Below are positions 23,751-25,120 of a stretch of 25,120 nucleotides of DNA, piece after piece (position 1 is the stretch's first letter; every line of letters begins with the position of its first letter). A program made the position numbers and the translations under genes. Location of the stretch: positions 1-25,120 of the forward strand of contig DKAR01000020.1 in NCBI GenBank assembly GCA_002450895.1. Direction: 5' to 3'. The notes beneath the pieces were generated by a model. That model was not told the DNA's origin, made no database searches, and saw nothing but the letters and a program-made list of their open reading frames with translations. This stretch comes from Proteobacteria bacterium UBA6921. GTDB lineage: Bacteria; Pseudomonadota; Gammaproteobacteria; SG8-11.

Positions 23751-23783
23751 GGCGGCACAATCAGGTTATTTTCTTGGTGGTCC

Positions 23784-23804
23784 CGAGTTCGGAGATTGAA
23801 CTCG
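23784..23804 (+). repeat. Hairpin between the cyclase and helical-repeat genes
   Basis: CGAGTTC (23784-23790) and GAACTCG (23798-23804) form a perfect seven-base-pair stem with a seven-base loop. There is no T run after it, so it is not an evident intrinsic terminator. It may be a processing or stability element if the two genes are co-transcribed. Confidence 0.4.
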
Positions 23805-23883
23805 CGGTGGTACTGCGTGTTAGACGGCAATGGCCGGATTTGCACAGTGCGCCGATCGACAGAGCAATTCGACGGTGGTGGAC

Positions 23884-25047
23884 ATGTGGGATTGTAAGGG
23901 GACATTACAAAATCTGGTGTTCGTACTGGGTACCGTTTGCCTTCTGGGTGGTTCAGAAGCGATGGGCGCGTCATCCACCAGAAGCGCGCGCGCCGAGAGC
24001 GCGAAACAGGATGCGTCGAGCCGCGCCATCGATCAACTTGTTGCCGCGCAGCATTTTGGCGAAGCGATCCAGGCGCTGGAGCGGGATATAAAGAACGGTG
24101 CGGACCGCCAAGCCCTGCTGAAGCAAACTCTGGAGCAGGCGGCGGCCTACGACCAGGCGACCGCGGCGGCGATTCGCTCTGCGGCGGAAAGCGAAGATTG
24201 GCAAACGGCGTTTCGTTATTTGTACGAGGGTGCTCGCAATTACCCGGAGGGTCCGCAGATACGCAAGCGGATCGAGGAGCTCGCGCCGCGTCAGAACGCT
24301 CGAATCCGGGAGCTTCGCATCGCGCTGATCGTTGAGCGTGCGGACTGGATTCTGAAAACGCGACCGATTCTCAAGGAACTGTCCTATACGGATCTCTCCG
24401 ACGTGGCGTCATCGAGTGCAGTGGATCAACTCGCCGAAGAATCAAAACGAATCGCCGCCGAATTGTCTGCGTTCGGAATCGAGGCCCTGGGTAATAACAA
24501 TCTGCCATTGGCCGAGCGATGCCTGGCAAAATCAGACGAACTCTATCCATCAGCTGAAAACATTCGCGCGCTGGAGCGCCTGGACCACAGGCGCAACGAA
24601 GTGGCCCATGAACGTCAGCGCCAGGAGCGCGAACGCTTGCGAGCGGACTCGGAGCGCCAAAAAAAGCAGCGCCGTGCTGATGCCGAGCGGACCCGGCAAG
24701 AGGCGCGTAATCTGGCCAGCGACGTCCGCGGAGCGATCCGTCGTTCGGAGCTGGGTCTTGCCCAGCAGCTGCTGGGTCGCCTGGAAGAAACGGATCCCGA
24801 ATATCCCGAACTTGAGGCGTTGCGAGGGCTTCTCGATACAACCATCGCGGTGCGGGTCGACGAGTTGCTGGCGCATGGAAACGACCTGTACGGAAACGGC
24901 AATATCCGGGAGGCCCGCGACGTTTGGGAGCAGGCGCGCCTTCTGAACCCGGACAATTCCCGCGTGCGGGACCGAATATTTCGCGCGGATCAAGTGCTTA
25001 ATAATCTCGACGAACAGCAGCGTCGTTCCTCGTCCAGTTCTCCCTGA
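23884..25047 (+). CDS. Secreted or membrane-anchored TPR-like helical protein with charged coiled coil
   Basis: From ATG 23884 the protein has 387 residues. The first ~28 contain a hydrophobic segment (LVFVLGTVCLLGG) that acts as a signal peptide or anchor, ending near EAMGA/SS. The rest is helical with TPR-like repeats: AIDQLVAAQHFGEAIQALERD, SEDWQTAFRYLYEGARNYP, ALGNNNLPLAERCLAKSDELYP, GLAQQLLGRLEETDPEYPEL and HGNDLYGNGNIREARDVWEQA. Between repeats is a strongly charged coiled coil (about 235-285, RQRQERERLRADSERQKKQ). The tail is serine-rich. It is likely a periplasmic scaffold or envelope-assembly factor; no enzyme motif is seen. An in-frame ATG at 23830 would add 18 polar residues before the signal segment and is less likely. 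Its position after the cyclase suggests shared regulation but no proven link. Confidence 0.7.
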   Translation: MWDCKGTLQNLVFVLGTVCLLGGSEAMGASSTRSARAESAKQDASSRAIDQLVAAQHFGEAIQALERDIKNGADRQALLKQTLEQAAAYDQATAAAIRSAAESEDWQTAFRYLYEGARNYPEGPQIRKRIEELAPRQNARIRELRIALIVERADWILKTRPILKELSYTDLSDVASSSAVDQLAEESKRIAAELSAFGIEALGNNNLPLAERCLAKSDELYPSAENIRALERLDHRRNEVAHERQRQERERLRADSERQKKQRRADAERTRQEARNLASDVRGAIRRSELGLAQQLLGRLEETDPEYPELEALRGLLDTTIAVRVDELLAHGNDLYGNGNIREARDVWEQARLLNPDNSRVRDRIFRADQVLNNLDEQQRRSSSSSP

Positions 25048-25064
25048 TTCCAACTCCAATTTTT

Positions 25065-25093
25065 CCGCAGCCGGACCCGTTTTTCGGCCGCGG
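25065..25093 (+). terminator. Weak hairpin downstream of the helical-repeat gene
   Basis: CCGCAGCCG (25065-25073) pairs with CGGCCGCGG (25085-25093) with one mismatch around an eleven-base loop. The T run lies inside the loop rather than after the stem, so termination is doubtful. It begins 18 bases after the stop codon. Confidence 0.3.
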
Positions 25094-25120
25094 GGAAGTT
25101 GCTGCGTTACCTTGCGGCGG

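Noticed and set aside
23770..23830. tRNA- or 5S-rRNA-like stretch around the GAGTTC/GAACTC hairpin
   Set aside because: No cloverleaf, anticodon arm or CCA end can be formed, and the resemblance to 5S rRNA is limited to a short GGTGGTACTGCG string.
1..25120. Mobile elements, CRISPR arrays, phage genes or attachment sites
   Set aside because: No transposase, integrase, terminal inverted repeats, regularly spaced repeats or tRNA-associated duplications were seen on either strand.

Overview
The window comes from the chromosome of a Gram-negative, free-living proteobacterium, most likely beta- or gammaproteobacterial. This is inferred from protein style: an RND exporter with a LolA-like partner, Uup, a PilZ-containing chemoreceptor, large CHASE/MASE1 hybrid kinases, many signal peptides and moderately GC-rich codon use. 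No mobile elements, CRISPR arrays, tRNA or rRNA genes were seen. Genes are densely packed on both strands and no gene-free stretch exceeds 300 bases.

Layout. (1) Positions 1-3057, minus strand: an operon of a TetR-type repressor, an RND/MMPL-type exporter and the start of a LolA-like periplasmic protein. It appears to be driven from a promoter overlapped by a TetR-type operator that also covers the start codon. (2) 3124-4059, plus strand: a secreted six-NHL-repeat beta-propeller behind a perfect TATAAT box. (3) 4088-7711, minus strand: uup (ABC-F ATPase), a conserved hypothetical protein and a periplasmic TlpA-like thioredoxin fused to a hydrolase-like domain. (4) 7810-8640, plus strand: a metallophosphoesterase, convergent with and overlapping by 10 bases the end of a chemoreceptor carrying a C-terminal PilZ (c-di-GMP-binding) domain (8631-10295, minus strand). 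That receptor has a sigma-28-like promoter. (5) 10494-10833: a small secreted protein and a strong terminator. (6) 11010-20934, plus strand: a signalling block of two giant hybrid histidine kinases flanking a REC-GGDEF-EAL protein. (7) 20989-21847: a small conserved hypothetical protein, a terminator usable from both sides, and a convergent YbaK/EbsC-type deacylase. (8) 22047-25047, plus strand: a membrane-bound class III adenylate cyclase and a secreted helical-repeat/coiled-coil protein.

How the genes may work together. The central part is rich in second-messenger signalling. Both hybrid kinases end in an Hpt phosphotransfer domain, and the only separate response regulator nearby is the c-di-GMP enzyme between them, so the simplest reading is two sensory inputs converging by phosphorelay on c-di-GMP turnover. 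The PilZ chemoreceptor about 4 kb away has almost no periplasmic sensor region and could read c-di-GMP directly. An adenylate cyclase lies about 1 kb downstream. These links are inference from domain order and proximity; the domain calls rest on visible motifs. The best candidates for something little described are the converging phosphorelay cluster, the PilZ chemoreceptor, and the TlpA fusion whose hydrolase-like half lacks a visible nucleophile motif.
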